Counted from the first letter of the stretch, positions 1 to 7,580 are shown. The stretch: 8,471 bases of DNA from Paenibacillaceae bacterium (GCA_018969805.1 JAGWXQ010000052.1:1-8471); one strand, 5' to 3'. Numbers and translations are program-made. The notes: generated by a model not told the origin, from the letters alone.

Positions 1-495
1 CAAATGCGCGACGACTTCCGTATCCGACGTCGTTTGAAAAATCGATCCCTCTGCTTCAAGCTGTGCGCGCAACTGCGGGGCATTGACGATATTGCCATTC
101 GTCGCGATCGCCAAATCGCCCCCGCGATACGCAAACACGAGCGGTTGGGCGTTGGTCAGCGCACTTTCCCCGCTCGTCGCGTAACGCACGTGCGCAATCG
201 CGTGCGTTCCCGTGAGCGATGCCAGCCTCGACTCATCAAACACTTCTTTGACGAGTCCCATCCCTCGATAGTACGTAAAGCGTCCCGCCTGGTCGGAATC
301 GCTGTAATCACGCACACATATTCCTGCACTTTCTTGTCCCCGATGTTGCAAGGCGTGCAGACCATAGTAGCACAAAGACGATGCATTGGACAAGTTCCAC
401 ACCCCAAAAACACCGCAATGCTCGCGCAGTTTGACCGGAACACCCGCATTGTAGTAGGCGTCTGTCCAAGACGGCATCACCGCTGCATCATGCAT
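1..495 (-). CDS. purF: Amidophosphoribosyltransferase, N-terminal part (runs off window)
   Basis: PurF catalyses the first committed step of purine synthesis: PRPP plus glutamine gives 5-phosphoribosylamine. Only the first 165 codons are in the window, covering most of the N-terminal Ntn-type glutaminase domain. Visible motifs are the catalytic Cys27 in HCGVFG, LQHRGQESAG (49-58), HVRYAT (102-107), NGN (133-135) and SDTE (157-160). The Cys is exposed by propeptide cleavage in this family. Start chosen: ATG at 495, preceded by GGAAAGG with 9 nt spacing, giving a 26-residue propeptide. ATG 477 is an alternative that would give 20 residues. The B. subtilis propeptide is 11 residues. The start lies inside purL (19 bp overlap), so translation is probably coupled. 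The phosphoribosyltransferase domain and the cysteines that hold an Fe-S cluster in B. subtilis PurF are outside the window. Confidence 0.96.
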   Translation of the reverse strand, partial: MHDAAVMPSWTDAYYNAGVPVKLREHCGVFGVWNLSNASSLCYYGLHALQHRGQESAGICVRDYSDSDQAGRFTYYRGMGLVKEVFDESRLASLTGTHAIAHVRYATSGESALTNAQPLVFAYRGGDLAIATNGNIVNAPQLRAQLEAEGSIFQTTSDTEVVAHL

Positions 496-2711
496 GGAAT
501 CGCACCTTTCCACGTCGTGCGCAGTGCATCGACCGGTTCTGCGATCAGGCATTCCTCTCCTGCGCCCACGACGAGATCGTTCCCTCCGACCGTACCGAGA
601 CAAACGATCGGCACCCCGGCTTCCTGCATATGGCGCATCAGCACCTGTGCATGGACTGGCGTCGTCGATACGACGATGCGCGATTGTGTCTCGCTAAAGA
701 GCCATTCGTCTGGCCGCAGTGCACACGCCGGCATCGTAAGCTTCGCCCCGATATTTCCTGCGATCGCACATTCGGCGAGTGCGACGGCAAGCCCCCCTTC
801 GGATACGTCATGCGCCGAAGCGATCCACCCTGCTTGAATGCACGCGAGCACATGGTCTTGCAGTCGTTTTTCTACTTCCAGATCCAACATCGGGGGCGTT
901 CCCTCCAGCGTTTCATACACGACAGCTTGAAACGCACTTCCACCCCATTCTACATAGGTGTCTCCCAGAAGAAATACGACGTCCTGTTCGTTTTTCCATC
1001 CGATCGTCGTCACGTGCTCGAGGTCGTGTACGAGCCCGACCATACCGACGACCGGTGTCGGCAAAATCGCCTTGCCTTCATGTTCGTTGTACAGCGACAC
1101 GTTGCCCCCGATCACGGGTGTATTGAGCACAGTGCACGCTTGTGCCATTCCGATGACGGCTTGCTGCAGTTGCCAGTACCGATCCGGCTTTTGTGGTGAG
1201 CCAAAATTGAGATTGTCCGTCAGCGCAAGCGGTTGGCCACCCGAACAAACGACGTTGCGCGCGGCTTCCGCAACCGCGATGCGCCCACCGATGCACGGAT
1301 CGAGGTACACGTAACGTCCATTGCCATCGGTACACATCGCCAGTGCCGTATGCGTGTCCGGGATGCGGACGACCGCAGCATCCGATCCTGGAGGCACGAT
1401 CGTAGACGTGCGCACCATGTAGTCGTATTGCGCGTACACCCACTCCTTGGACGCGATCGTCGGATGTGCAAGCAACGCGTGCAGCACGCACGCATAGTCC
1501 GTCACAGGAGGGTACACCGTCGGCTCACGTGTAATATATGCAGGCACTTCTGCAGGTGGTTCGACGATCGGACAGTCATCGACGAGCCCGCGCACAGGCA
1601 TATGTCCGACGATGTGCCCGTCCATTTTGAGTGTTAAGTACCCTGTATCGGTGACGACACCGACATGGACACAGTCAAGACCATAGTGCGCAAACACGTC
1701 CCGCACAGCTTCATCGCGGTCTGGTGTCGTGACAAACAACATGCGCTCTTGCGATTCTGAGAGCATCAGTTCGTACGGGGTCATATGGGGCTCGCGCATC
1801 GGCACGCGATCGAGCCATAGTTCCATTCCGTTGCCCGCTTTCGATGCCATTTCTGCACTCGAACACGTCAACCCCGCAGCACCCATATCTTGGATGCCGA
1901 GCACGAGCCCCCGCGCAATGACATCCAGACACGCTTCCATGACGAGCTTCTCCATAAACGGATCACCGACTTGCACAGCAGGCCGCATCGATGCTGATTG
2001 CTCCGAGAGTTGCTCCGATGCAAACGTCGCGCCCTGAATGCCGTCACGCCCCGTAGGTGGTCCGACGTAATACACCGGATTGCCGACACCACGGGCGATG
2101 CCCCGCTGGATGTGCTTGTGCTCAATGAGTCCGACGCACATCGCATTGACGAGCGGATTGCCGGTATACGCTTCATCAAAGGCGACTTCCCCACCGACCG
2201 TCGGAATGCCGCATGCGTTTCCATATCCAGCAATGCCCGCGACGACGTGTTCAAACGTATAGCGCACGCGCGCGTCGTTTGGGTTGCCAAAACGCAGCGC
2301 GTTGAGCAACGCGATCGGACGCGCACCCATCGAAAAAATATCGCGAATAATGCCTCCTACGCCCGTCGCCGCCCCTTGAAACGGCTCAATCGCTGAAGGA
2401 TGATTGTGCGACTCAATTTTGAACACAACGGCCCGTCCTCCACCAATATCGACGATGCCCGCACCTTCGCCCGGACCCATCAGTACCCGGCTGCCCGTCG
2501 TTGGAAAAAGGCGCAACAACGTTTTTGAATGCTTGTACGAACAATGCTCAGACCACATCACGCTGTATACCCCAATTTCCGTATACGTCGGTTTTCTTCC
2601 CAACTGTTGTACGACGAGCGCATACTCTGCATCGGTCATACCCATGCGCGCGTACAGTTTGTGCGTATCGATGTCCTCTGGTGTCGGCTCCGTCGCTATC
2701 CGTTCAACCAC
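477..2711 (-). CDS. purL: Phosphoribosylformylglycinamidine synthase subunit PurL (short form)
   Basis: PurL is the ATP-dependent synthetase subunit of the PurSLQ complex, which converts FGAR plus glutamine to FGAM. With the GTG start at 2711 it has 744 residues, close to B. subtilis PurL (about 742). The minus-strand AGGGAGGAG (2730-2722) lies 10 nt upstream of the GTG. The frame stays open 29 codons further into purQ, but that stretch has no family similarity. Motifs: SVMWSEHCSYK (about 50-60), GPGEGAGIVDIG (79-90), ESHNHPSA (100-107), GGIIRD (119-124), and further on DMGAAGLT and the C-terminal SAHDVSEGGLAVALAE. These mark the two AIRS-like halves. It ends WKGAIPCMMQR, like its homologues. 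It lacks the fused glutaminase of the large Gram-negative form, consistent with separate purS and purQ upstream. It starts 19 bp after purQ and overlaps purF by 19 bp. No frame damage is seen. Confidence 0.98.
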   Translation of the reverse strand: MVERIATEPTPEDIDTHKLYARMGMTDAEYALVVQQLGRKPTYTEIGVYSVMWSEHCSYKHSKTLLRLFPTTGSRVLMGPGEGAGIVDIGGGRAVVFKIESHNHPSAIEPFQGAATGVGGIIRDIFSMGARPIALLNALRFGNPNDARVRYTFEHVVAGIAGYGNACGIPTVGGEVAFDEAYTGNPLVNAMCVGLIEHKHIQRGIARGVGNPVYYVGPPTGRDGIQGATFASEQLSEQSASMRPAVQVGDPFMEKLVMEACLDVIARGLVLGIQDMGAAGLTCSSAEMASKAGNGMELWLDRVPMREPHMTPYELMLSESQERMLFVTTPDRDEAVRDVFAHYGLDCVHVGVVTDTGYLTLKMDGHIVGHMPVRGLVDDCPIVEPPAEVPAYITREPTVYPPVTDYACVLHALLAHPTIASKEWVYAQYDYMVRTSTIVPPGSDAAVVRIPDTHTALAMCTDGNGRYVYLDPCIGGRIAVAEAARNVVCSGGQPLALTDNLNFGSPQKPDRYWQLQQAVIGMAQACTVLNTPVIGGNVSLYNEHEGKAILPTPVVGMVGLVHDLEHVTTIGWKNEQDVVFLLGDTYVEWGGSAFQAVVYETLEGTPPMLDLEVEKRLQDHVLACIQAGWIASAHDVSEGGLAVALAECAIAGNIGAKLTMPACALRPDEWLFSETQSRIVVSTTPVHAQVLMRHMQEAGVPIVCLGTVGGNDLVVGAGEECLIAEPVDALRTTWKGAIPCMMQR

Positions 2712-2721
2712 GATCGCAATT

Positions 2722-2730
2722 CTCCTCCCT
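2722..2730 (-). promoter_or_regulatory. Ribosome binding site that fixes the purL GTG start
   Basis: The minus-strand sequence AGGGAGGAG sits directly after the purQ stop codon and 10 nt before the GTG at 2711. It is the strongest Shine-Dalgarno match in this junction. It supports a non-ATG start for purL rather than the longer open frame reaching back into purQ. Confidence 0.75.
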
Positions 2731-3384
2731 TTACACTGCAGCAAGTGCAACCATGAGACGGACACCGTCCGTTGATCCGAGCCAGCGATCGACCGCACGC
2801 TCTGGATGGGGCATCATTCCGAGCACGTTGCCTGCTGCGTTGACGATGCCTGCGATGTTGTCTACCGATCCATTTGGATTGTCTTCATACCGAAAGACGA
2901 TCTGATGCTGGATGCGGCGCAGCGTCTCTTCGTCACAATAGTAGTTTCCTTCCCCATGGGCAATCGGGATGCGTATGCGTTCTAAGCGATCGTACGCTTT
3001 TGTAAATACAGTATCGGTACGCGCGACAACGAGTGTCGTCGGTGCGCACACAAACTTCCGCGACACATTTTTGCGCATCGTTCCGGGCAACAATCCGCAT
3101 TCAAGCAGTATTTGAAACCCGTTGCAAATGCCAATGATCGGTACACCCCGCTCGGCAGCAGCATGGACTGCTTCGATCACCGGTGAAAACCGTGCGATCG
3201 CACCCGCGCGCAAATAATCGCCATACGAAAATCCGCCCGGAAGAACGATGGCATCGTACGCGTCGAGCGAACGCGCCGTATGCCACACGCGGTCGGCGTC
3301 CATCGCCGTGCGCAAAGCACGCACACAGTCTTCATCGCAATTGCTCCCTGGAAACGAAACGACCGCCGCACGTTTACGCGTCAT
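2731..3384 (-). CDS. purQ: Phosphoribosylformylglycinamidine synthase glutaminase subunit PurQ
   Basis: PurQ is the class I (triad) glutamine amidotransferase that hydrolyses glutamine and feeds ammonia to PurL in the PurSLQ complex. It has 217 residues, a little shorter than the B. subtilis protein (about 227). Visible features are the N-terminal FPGSNCDED (11-19), the oxyanion-loop LPGGFSYGD (48-56), the nucleophile Cys87 in GICNGFQIL (85-93), and His193/Glu195 in MPHPER, which complete the triad. The ATG at 3384 overlaps the end of purS by 11 bp. Purine-rich sequence (GAGAGGG and GAGG) just upstream inside purS serves as the ribosome site, so translation is likely coupled to purS. purL begins 19 bp after its stop. 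All catalytic residues are intact. Confidence 0.98.
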   Translation of the reverse strand: MTRKRAAVVSFPGSNCDEDCVRALRTAMDADRVWHTARSLDAYDAIVLPGGFSYGDYLRAGAIARFSPVIEAVHAAAERGVPIIGICNGFQILLECGLLPGTMRKNVSRKFVCAPTTLVVARTDTVFTKAYDRLERIRIPIAHGEGNYYCDEETLRRIQHQIVFRYEDNPNGSVDNIAGIVNAAGNVLGMMPHPERAVDRWLGSTDGVRLMVALAAV

Positions 3385-3640
3385 GCGCCTCGACCCTCTC
3401 TAGTTGAATCGCGTATTGCTCGGTCACGGGATTGGCAAGCAGCGTATCGCACATCTGCGATACACGCTGCATCGCTTCTGCCTCATCGTTTGCGGTACAC
3501 TGCACACATACGTATGTGCCGACGCGTACCGACGTCACGGAATCAAAATGCAACATATGCAGCGCACGCTGTACTGCTTGCCCTTCTGGATCAAGAACGT
3601 TTTGTTTGACACTCACGCGAATGTGCGCCGTCCACAGCAT
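3374..3640 (-). CDS. purS: Phosphoribosylformylglycinamidine synthase subunit PurS
   Basis: PurS is the small subunit (88 residues here, about 84 in B. subtilis) that bridges PurL and PurQ and is thought to help ammonia transfer. The protein opens MLWTAHIRVSVK and contains VLDPEGQAVQRAL (15-27), the family's most recognisable segment, then a central strand (VRVGTYVCV) and LLANPVTEQYAI near the C-terminus. The open frame runs 36 codons further upstream, but that part is an out-of-frame reading of purC. The ATG at 3640 is preceded by AAAGGGGGG with 7 nt spacing, and the length then fits the family. It overlaps the end of purC by 50 bp, an unusually long overlap, and the start of purQ by 11 bp. 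Separate PurS is typical of Bacillota, Archaea and some other phyla. Confidence 0.96.
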   Translation of the reverse strand: MLWTAHIRVSVKQNVLDPEGQAVQRALHMLHFDSVTSVRVGTYVCVQCTANDEAEAMQRVSQMCDTLLANPVTEQYAIQLERVEAHDA

Positions 3641-4532
3641 GCATCGTCCCCCCTTTGTCCCCACACACCCATTGGTCCGCCTGCGCATACCGCTCCCGCG
3701 TCGCTTCGACGACGTGTTCGGGCAAATGTGGTGGTGTCCCGTCTTCATTCCACGCCGTTTGTGCGATATATGCGCGTACAGGCTCTTTGTCCAGCGAGTC
3801 GATGTCCGCCCCGAGGACGTATTGGTCGCTTGGCCATAGCCGCGCGCAATCCGGTGTCAGCACTTCATCGATGAGCATGAGCGCATCCCCAACGATCCCA
3901 AACTCAAACTTACAATCTGCAAGAATCAATCCCCGTTGTTCGAGCTCCGCATGCGCATATGCATACAGCGCAATGCCCACGGAGCGCAATTGCTGTGCCC
4001 GTTCTGTACCGATGCGTGCACATACGTGTTCAAACGTCACGTCTTCATCGTGTCCCGTATCGTGTTTGATCGCTGGTGTAAACAACGGTTCGGGCAATCG
4101 GGCGTTGCATTGCAACCCCTGTGGCAGCGCGATGCCATTGATGCCCCCCGTGCGCACGTATTGTCGCCATCCACCGCCGGTGACGTATCCACGCACGACG
4201 CATTCGATCGGGATGCGCTCTGTTTTGTGTACGACCATCGCACGATCGGTTAAGGCATCGCCATCTACGAGCGCATCCCCCAGACGGCGCATATCCGCGT
4301 GCACGACATGGTTTTGCACAATGTGCGCAGTGCGGGAAAACCAATACATACTCATGCGGTGCAAATGCCGCCCTTTGTTCGGTATCGCTGGCTGCAACAC
4401 AACATCGTGCGCCGAAATGCGATCGGTCGCAACGAGGAGCATGTGCGCACCCAAGTCAAACAATTCGCGCACTTTGCCACGGTACAACAGCGGCGCACGG
4501 ACGTGCGGTTGTGCCGACCACAACGCCTCCAT
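3591..4532 (-). CDS. purC: SAICAR synthetase PurC, long class
   Basis: PurC ligates aspartate to CAIR with ATP to give SAICAR. The 313-residue protein carries YRGKVRELFD (17-26), ATDRISAHD (35-43), IECVVRGYVTGGGW (109-122), FTPAIK (151-156), the signature DCKFEFG (206-212), DEVLTPDCARLW (222-233) and LDKEPVRAYI. This pattern and length match the roughly 300-residue class (yeast Ade1, mycobacterial PurC), not the roughly 240-residue form of B. subtilis. Start: ATG 4532, with minus-strand GGAGGAGGAG six nt upstream inside the purB end. Only 3 nt separate it from the purB stop. The family domain should end near QADQWVCG. About 22 further residues form a tail that overlaps purS, with no recognisable domain. 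The position after FTPA is Ile, where homologues I recall have Thr. Function is otherwise secure. Confidence 0.96.
   Translation of the reverse strand: MEALWSAQPHVRAPLLYRGKVRELFDLGAHMLLVATDRISAHDVVLQPAIPNKGRHLHRMSMYWFSRTAHIVQNHVVHADMRRLGDALVDGDALTDRAMVVHKTERIPIECVVRGYVTGGGWRQYVRTGGINGIALPQGLQCNARLPEPLFTPAIKHDTGHDEDVTFEHVCARIGTERAQQLRSVGIALYAYAHAELEQRGLILADCKFEFGIVGDALMLIDEVLTPDCARLWPSDQYVLGADIDSLDKEPVRAYIAQTAWNEDGTPPHLPEHVVEATRERYAQADQWVCGDKGGTMHAVDGAHSRECQTKRS
3648..3656 (-). promoter_or_regulatory. purS ribosome binding site within the purC end (AAAGGGGGG)
   Basis: The minus-strand AAAGGGGGG lies 7 nt before the purS ATG at 3640 and inside the purC reading frame. It supports the short purS start. 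It is also a nine-base A3G6 homopolymer pair, so it is a place to suspect a base-count error or ribosomal slippage when interpreting the 50-bp purC/purS overlap. Confidence 0.65.
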
Positions 4533-4535
4533 CGA

Positions 4536-5834
4536 CTACTCCTCCTCCGGCCAATGCAACCGGGAAAACAGCGCCTCCACGTGCTGCGTATGCCATCGCG
4601 GATCGAAACATTGTTGTAATTGCTCTTGTGAGAGCACGTTCCCTACGACAGGGCTGACGATGTCAAAAAAAGACGTCTGCTGCTCCCACGCCTGCATCGC
4701 CAAAGGCTGTACCGTATCGTACGCTTCCTCACGCGACATGCCGGCATCGATCAACGCCGTAAGGACACGGCCAGAAAACGGCAAGCCAAACGAGCGGTCG
4801 ATGTTGCGGCGCATATGCTCCGGATACACGCGCAGATGCGCGATAATGTGCGTAAACCGATGCAACATATAATCAAGCAAGATCGCCGCATCCGGCAAAA
4901 TAATGCGCTCCACCGATGAATGACTAATGTCCCGCTCGTGCCACAGCGGTACGTTTTCGTATGCGCTGACCACATATCCACGCAACACCCGCGCAAGTCC
5001 AGAAATGTTTTCGCAGCCGATCGGATTGCGTTTGTGGGGCATTGCTGAAGAGCCTTTTTGCCCTTCTGCAAACGGTTCTTCGACTTCGCGGCATTCGGAT
5101 TTTTGCAGTGCACGAATTTCGGTGGCAAACTTATCGAGCGACGTCCCGATCAACGCGAGTGCTGCCACGTACGCAGCGTGCCGATCGCGCTGCAGCGTCT
5201 GCGTCGAAAGGGGTGCCGGCTGCAAGCCAAGCTGTGCGCACACGTCCGCTTCAATGCGCGGATCGACGTTGGCATACGTGCCAACTGCACCCGATATTTT
5301 CCCAAATTCCACATCGGATGCTGCGCTTCGAAATCGCTGCACACCGCGCATCACTTCTTCGTGCCATAGTGCGAGCTTCAGTCCAAACGTCGTCGGTTCC
5401 GCATGCACCCCGTGCGTCCGACCCATCATGACCGTGTGCATGTGTGTACGTGCTTGTTTGCGCAAGACGCGCGCGAGACCGATCAAACCTTCTTCGAGCA
5501 GTGCATTTGCACGTTTGAGCAAACAACCAAGTGCAGTATCGACAACATCTGTAGACGTCATCCCGTAATGCACCCATTTGCGTTCCGGTCCGACCGTTTC
5601 GGACACTGCGCGCGTAAACGCGATCACATCATGGCGTGTCGTGCGCTCGAGTTCTTCAATGCGCGCGATGTCATACGATGCGTGTGCACGCAACAACGCA
5701 ACATCTTCTTGTGGAATGACCCCGATCCGGCTCCACGCCGCACACGCTGCAAGCTCAACTTCAAGCCATGCGTCGTACTTACTCTGATCCGTCCAAATAT
5801 GCGCCATCTCTGGGCGCGCGTACCGCTGAATCAT
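4536..5834 (-). CDS. purB: Adenylosuccinate lyase
   Basis: PurB is a fumarase/aspartase-superfamily lyase. It removes fumarate from SAICAR (giving AICAR) and from adenylosuccinate (giving AMP), and acts as a cytosolic homotetramer. The chosen protein is 432 residues, essentially the B. subtilis length (431), and opens MIQRYARPEMAHIW like its homologues. Motifs: TRHDV around His68, HYGMTSTD (89-96), GRTHGVHAEPTTFG with catalytic His141 (138-151), STQTLQRDRH (210-219), and the superfamily signature GSSAMPHKRNP (261-271) with the mobile-loop serine. The open frame continues 41 codons upstream into purK in another frame; that portion is not PurB. The ATG at 5834 follows AGGCGGGAG. The purK stop is 10 nt upstream and purC begins 3 nt downstream. 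No defects seen. Confidence 0.98.
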   Translation of the reverse strand: MIQRYARPEMAHIWTDQSKYDAWLEVELAACAAWSRIGVIPQEDVALLRAHASYDIARIEELERTTRHDVIAFTRAVSETVGPERKWVHYGMTSTDVVDTALGCLLKRANALLEEGLIGLARVLRKQARTHMHTVMMGRTHGVHAEPTTFGLKLALWHEEVMRGVQRFRSAASDVEFGKISGAVGTYANVDPRIEADVCAQLGLQPAPLSTQTLQRDRHAAYVAALALIGTSLDKFATEIRALQKSECREVEEPFAEGQKGSSAMPHKRNPIGCENISGLARVLRGYVVSAYENVPLWHERDISHSSVERIILPDAAILLDYMLHRFTHIIAHLRVYPEHMRRNIDRSFGLPFSGRVLTALIDAGMSREEAYDTVQPLAMQAWEQQTSFFDIVSPVVGNVLSQEQLQQCFDPRWHTQHVEALFSRLHWPEEE

Positions 5835-5844
5835 TGTCTCCCGC

Positions 5845-6996
5845 CTATTCGTTCCAAATTTGTACGTCCTGAATCCATTGTTCTGCCTGACACACACTTT
5901 CGCACAATATGTTGATATGTCCCATTTTTCTTCCTCTCCGAACACCGACTTTGTCATAATTGTGTATTTTTATGATAACTTCATCGCGTTCCAATTGTTT
6001 GGTGATGAGCGCTTCGCGCACACATTCAACATGTTGCCCGAGCACGTTGACCATCACGACCGGTGACCACAGTTTTATGTGTTGCAGTGGCAAACCACAA
6101 ATTGCGCGGATGTGCTGTTCAAATTGGGACACGGTGCACGCATCCATGGAGAAGTGTCCACTATTGTGGGGTCTTGGTGCAAGTTCATTGACATAGATCG
6201 TGTCGTCTTTGTCCACAAACATTTCTACCGTGAGCAAACCAACGGCATTCAATTGATGCGCAATGTTGACTGCAAGAATTGTTGCCTCGCTCTGCACCCT
6301 GTCACACCGTCCATGATCGCATGCGACTGTGGACGTATGCAATATTCCATTGCGGTGCACGTTGACCGACGGCGGAAACGCCACATAATACGTATCTTTT
6401 GTTCTTGCGACGACGACGGACAATTCGTATGCAAAATCAATCCATTTTTCGACAATGAACGTATGTGGCGTCTCTTTAATTGCATTCAAAACAGAACGCA
6501 CATCGTCTTCACTTTGTATCCGATGCTGCAACAGTCCGTCGTACCCACCTGAGAGCGATTTTACGATACATCGGCCAAATTGTTTGTACGCATCCCACAA
6601 ATCACTGTGCTTTTTCATCAATACATACGGAACGATCGGAACGTCGCTCTCTTTAAGCAACTCTTTTTCTCGTTTCCGGTTTTTTGTCGCATAGATCAAT
6701 TGGGTCCCTTGGGGGAGCGCAATGTTGTCTTCAAGCATTTCCAACGTCCGATCCTCGACGTGTTCAAATTCGAACGTTGCGATATGCACCCGTTCCGACA
6801 GCGTACAAATCGCCTTGAGGTCATCAAACGGGGCAACAATGTGCTCATCGCATACTGCCGATGCGGCTGCGTGGGGGTTTGGATCGAGCAACACAAACTT
6901 GTAGCCCAAATTTCTCCCCGCAAGTGCCATCATGCGCCCCAGCTGTCCCCCGCCGATTAATCCAATCGTTGCACCTGGCTTTACGACAAAATGCAT
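5845..6996 (-). CDS. purK: N5-carboxyaminoimidazole ribonucleotide synthase
   Basis: PurK is an ATP-grasp enzyme that carboxylates AIR with bicarbonate and ATP to N5-CAIR, the PurE substrate. With ATG 6996 it has 383 residues (B. subtilis about 380). The start follows purine-rich GAGGGG and GGTGG, 19 bp after the purE stop. Motifs: GLIGGGQLGRMM (12-23), ATFEFEHV (73-80), Lys146, GGYDG (150-154), YELSVVVAR, NELAPRPHNSGH, SQFEQHIRAICGLPL and RRGRKMGHI. Two things are odd. After GGYDG the family consensus is a basic residue plus Gly (GGYDGKGQ), but here it reads GGYDGLLQ (Leu155, Leu156). GC content is about 48% by hand count over 5881-6960, against 57-62% in sampled neighbouring stretches, with more AAA, ATT and TTT codons. 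The frame is intact, so it may be a functional divergent or recently acquired copy. Confidence 0.95.
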   Translation of the reverse strand: MHFVVKPGATIGLIGGGQLGRMMALAGRNLGYKFVLLDPNPHAAASAVCDEHIVAPFDDLKAICTLSERVHIATFEFEHVEDRTLEMLEDNIALPQGTQLIYATKNRKREKELLKESDVPIVPYVLMKKHSDLWDAYKQFGRCIVKSLSGGYDGLLQHRIQSEDDVRSVLNAIKETPHTFIVEKWIDFAYELSVVVARTKDTYYVAFPPSVNVHRNGILHTSTVACDHGRCDRVQSEATILAVNIAHQLNAVGLLTVEMFVDKDDTIYVNELAPRPHNSGHFSMDACTVSQFEQHIRAICGLPLQHIKLWSPVVMVNVLGQHVECVREALITKQLERDEVIIKIHNYDKVGVRRGRKMGHINILCESVCQAEQWIQDVQIWNE

Positions 6997-7015
6997 CAGT
7001 TCCACCGCCCCTCGA

Positions 7016-7486
7016 TTATAACTGCGTGCGCTCCACTTCAGTACGCATGCGCTCCATGTGCGACTGTACTTTTTGGGCAACGTCTTCATGCCCTACTCCG
7101 ATGATGCGCGCGGCGAGCACGGCGGCATTTTTTGCCCCAGCTTCACCGATGGCGACCGTCGCGACAGGCACTCCTGCTGGCATTTGTACGATGGACAGAA
7201 GTGCATCGATGCCGTGCATCGCAGACGATCGAATCGGTACCCCGATGACCGGAAGTGGCGTAAGCGCTGCGATCATCCCCGGCAAATGCGCGGCTCCCCC
7301 TGCTCCGGCAATGACGATGCGCACACCGCGCGACACCGCCGTCTTCGCATACGTCACGAGCATGTCCGGCGTACGGTGCGCCGACACGACACGACACTCA
7401 TGCGCCAAACCAAATTCGTCCAACATCGCCGACGTATGGCGCATCGTCTCCCAATCCGAACGACTGCCCATCACGACACCGATCAT
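7016..7486 (-). CDS. purE: N5-carboxyaminoimidazole ribonucleotide mutase
   Basis: PurE (class I) moves the carboxylate of N5-CAIR to C4, giving CAIR. It acts after PurK, encoded next. The 156-residue protein has MGSRSDW (6-12), SAHRTP (35-40, with the conserved His37) and AGAGGAAHLPGM (60-71). These are the substrate-phosphate and ribose binding segments of the family octamer. The ATG at 7486 is preceded by GGAGAGGA about 9 nt upstream. An ATG 7 nt further upstream is out of frame (it starts MTNDRC), so the short N-terminus is the only sensible choice. It is the first gene of the pur cluster. Its 5' flank contains the divergent plus-strand promoter described separately, but no clear minus-strand promoter. 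Composition is like the rest of the operon and unlike purK. Confidence 0.97.
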   Translation of the reverse strand: MIGVVMGSRSDWETMRHTSAMLDEFGLAHECRVVSAHRTPDMLVTYAKTAVSRGVRIVIAGAGGAAHLPGMIAALTPLPVIGVPIRSSAMHGIDALLSIVQMPAGVPVATVAIGEAGAKNAAVLAARIIGVGHEDVAQKVQSHMERMRTEVERTQL

Positions 7487-7507
7487 TCGTCATCGTCCTC
7501 TCCAGTT

Positions 7508-7536
7508 TTGACACAGTACATTGATCGTTGCATAAT
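7508..7536 (+). promoter_or_regulatory. Near-consensus sigma-A promoter, divergent from purE
   Basis: TTGACA at 7508-7513 (perfect -35), a 17-bp spacer, and CATAAT at 7531-7536 (5 of 6 to the -10) predict a plus-strand transcript starting near 7543. It points away from purE towards the guaA 3' end, and its -35 begins about 20 bp upstream of the purE start codon. It is the best promoter-like sequence I see in the window. It is unexpected because no confident plus-strand gene follows. Confidence 0.6.
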
Positions 7537-7553
7537 TGCATTTTGAAGAAAAG

Positions 7554-7580
7554 TACTGTACAATGTGCAAATATACAGTA
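7554..7580. repeat. Inverted repeat, possible operator (TACTGTA-N13-TACAGTA)
   Basis: A perfect 7-bp dyad with 13-bp spacing lies just downstream of the predicted plus-strand start and 68-94 bp upstream of purE. One arm (ACTGTAC-like) also complements ACAGTAC at 7513-7519, which overlaps the last base of the plus-strand -35. This could be a protein-binding dyad able to act on both directions, or simply a hairpin. It is not a PurR box (no CGAA-type cores), and the spacing is wrong for a LexA site. Confidence 0.4.

Noticed and set aside
4..837. 277-codon plus-strand frame opposite purF and purL
   Set aside because: The opposite strand matches PurF and PurL residue by residue. This frame is Arg/His/Ser-rich and unrecognisable.
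2712..2798. Longer purL start adding 29 residues
   Set aside because: The extra part is an out-of-frame reading of purQ with no PurL similarity, and the GTG at 2711 has a strong ribosome site and gives the family length.
3655..4872. 405-codon open frame on the plus strand across purC and purB
   Set aside because: It is antisense to two well-identified genes, has a Ser/Cys/Arg-rich composition typical of a shadow frame, and shows no domain or ribosome site.
7570..7575. Minus-strand TATATT as a -10 for purE
   Set aside because: It has a good hexamer but no acceptable -35 at 16-19 bp spacing.
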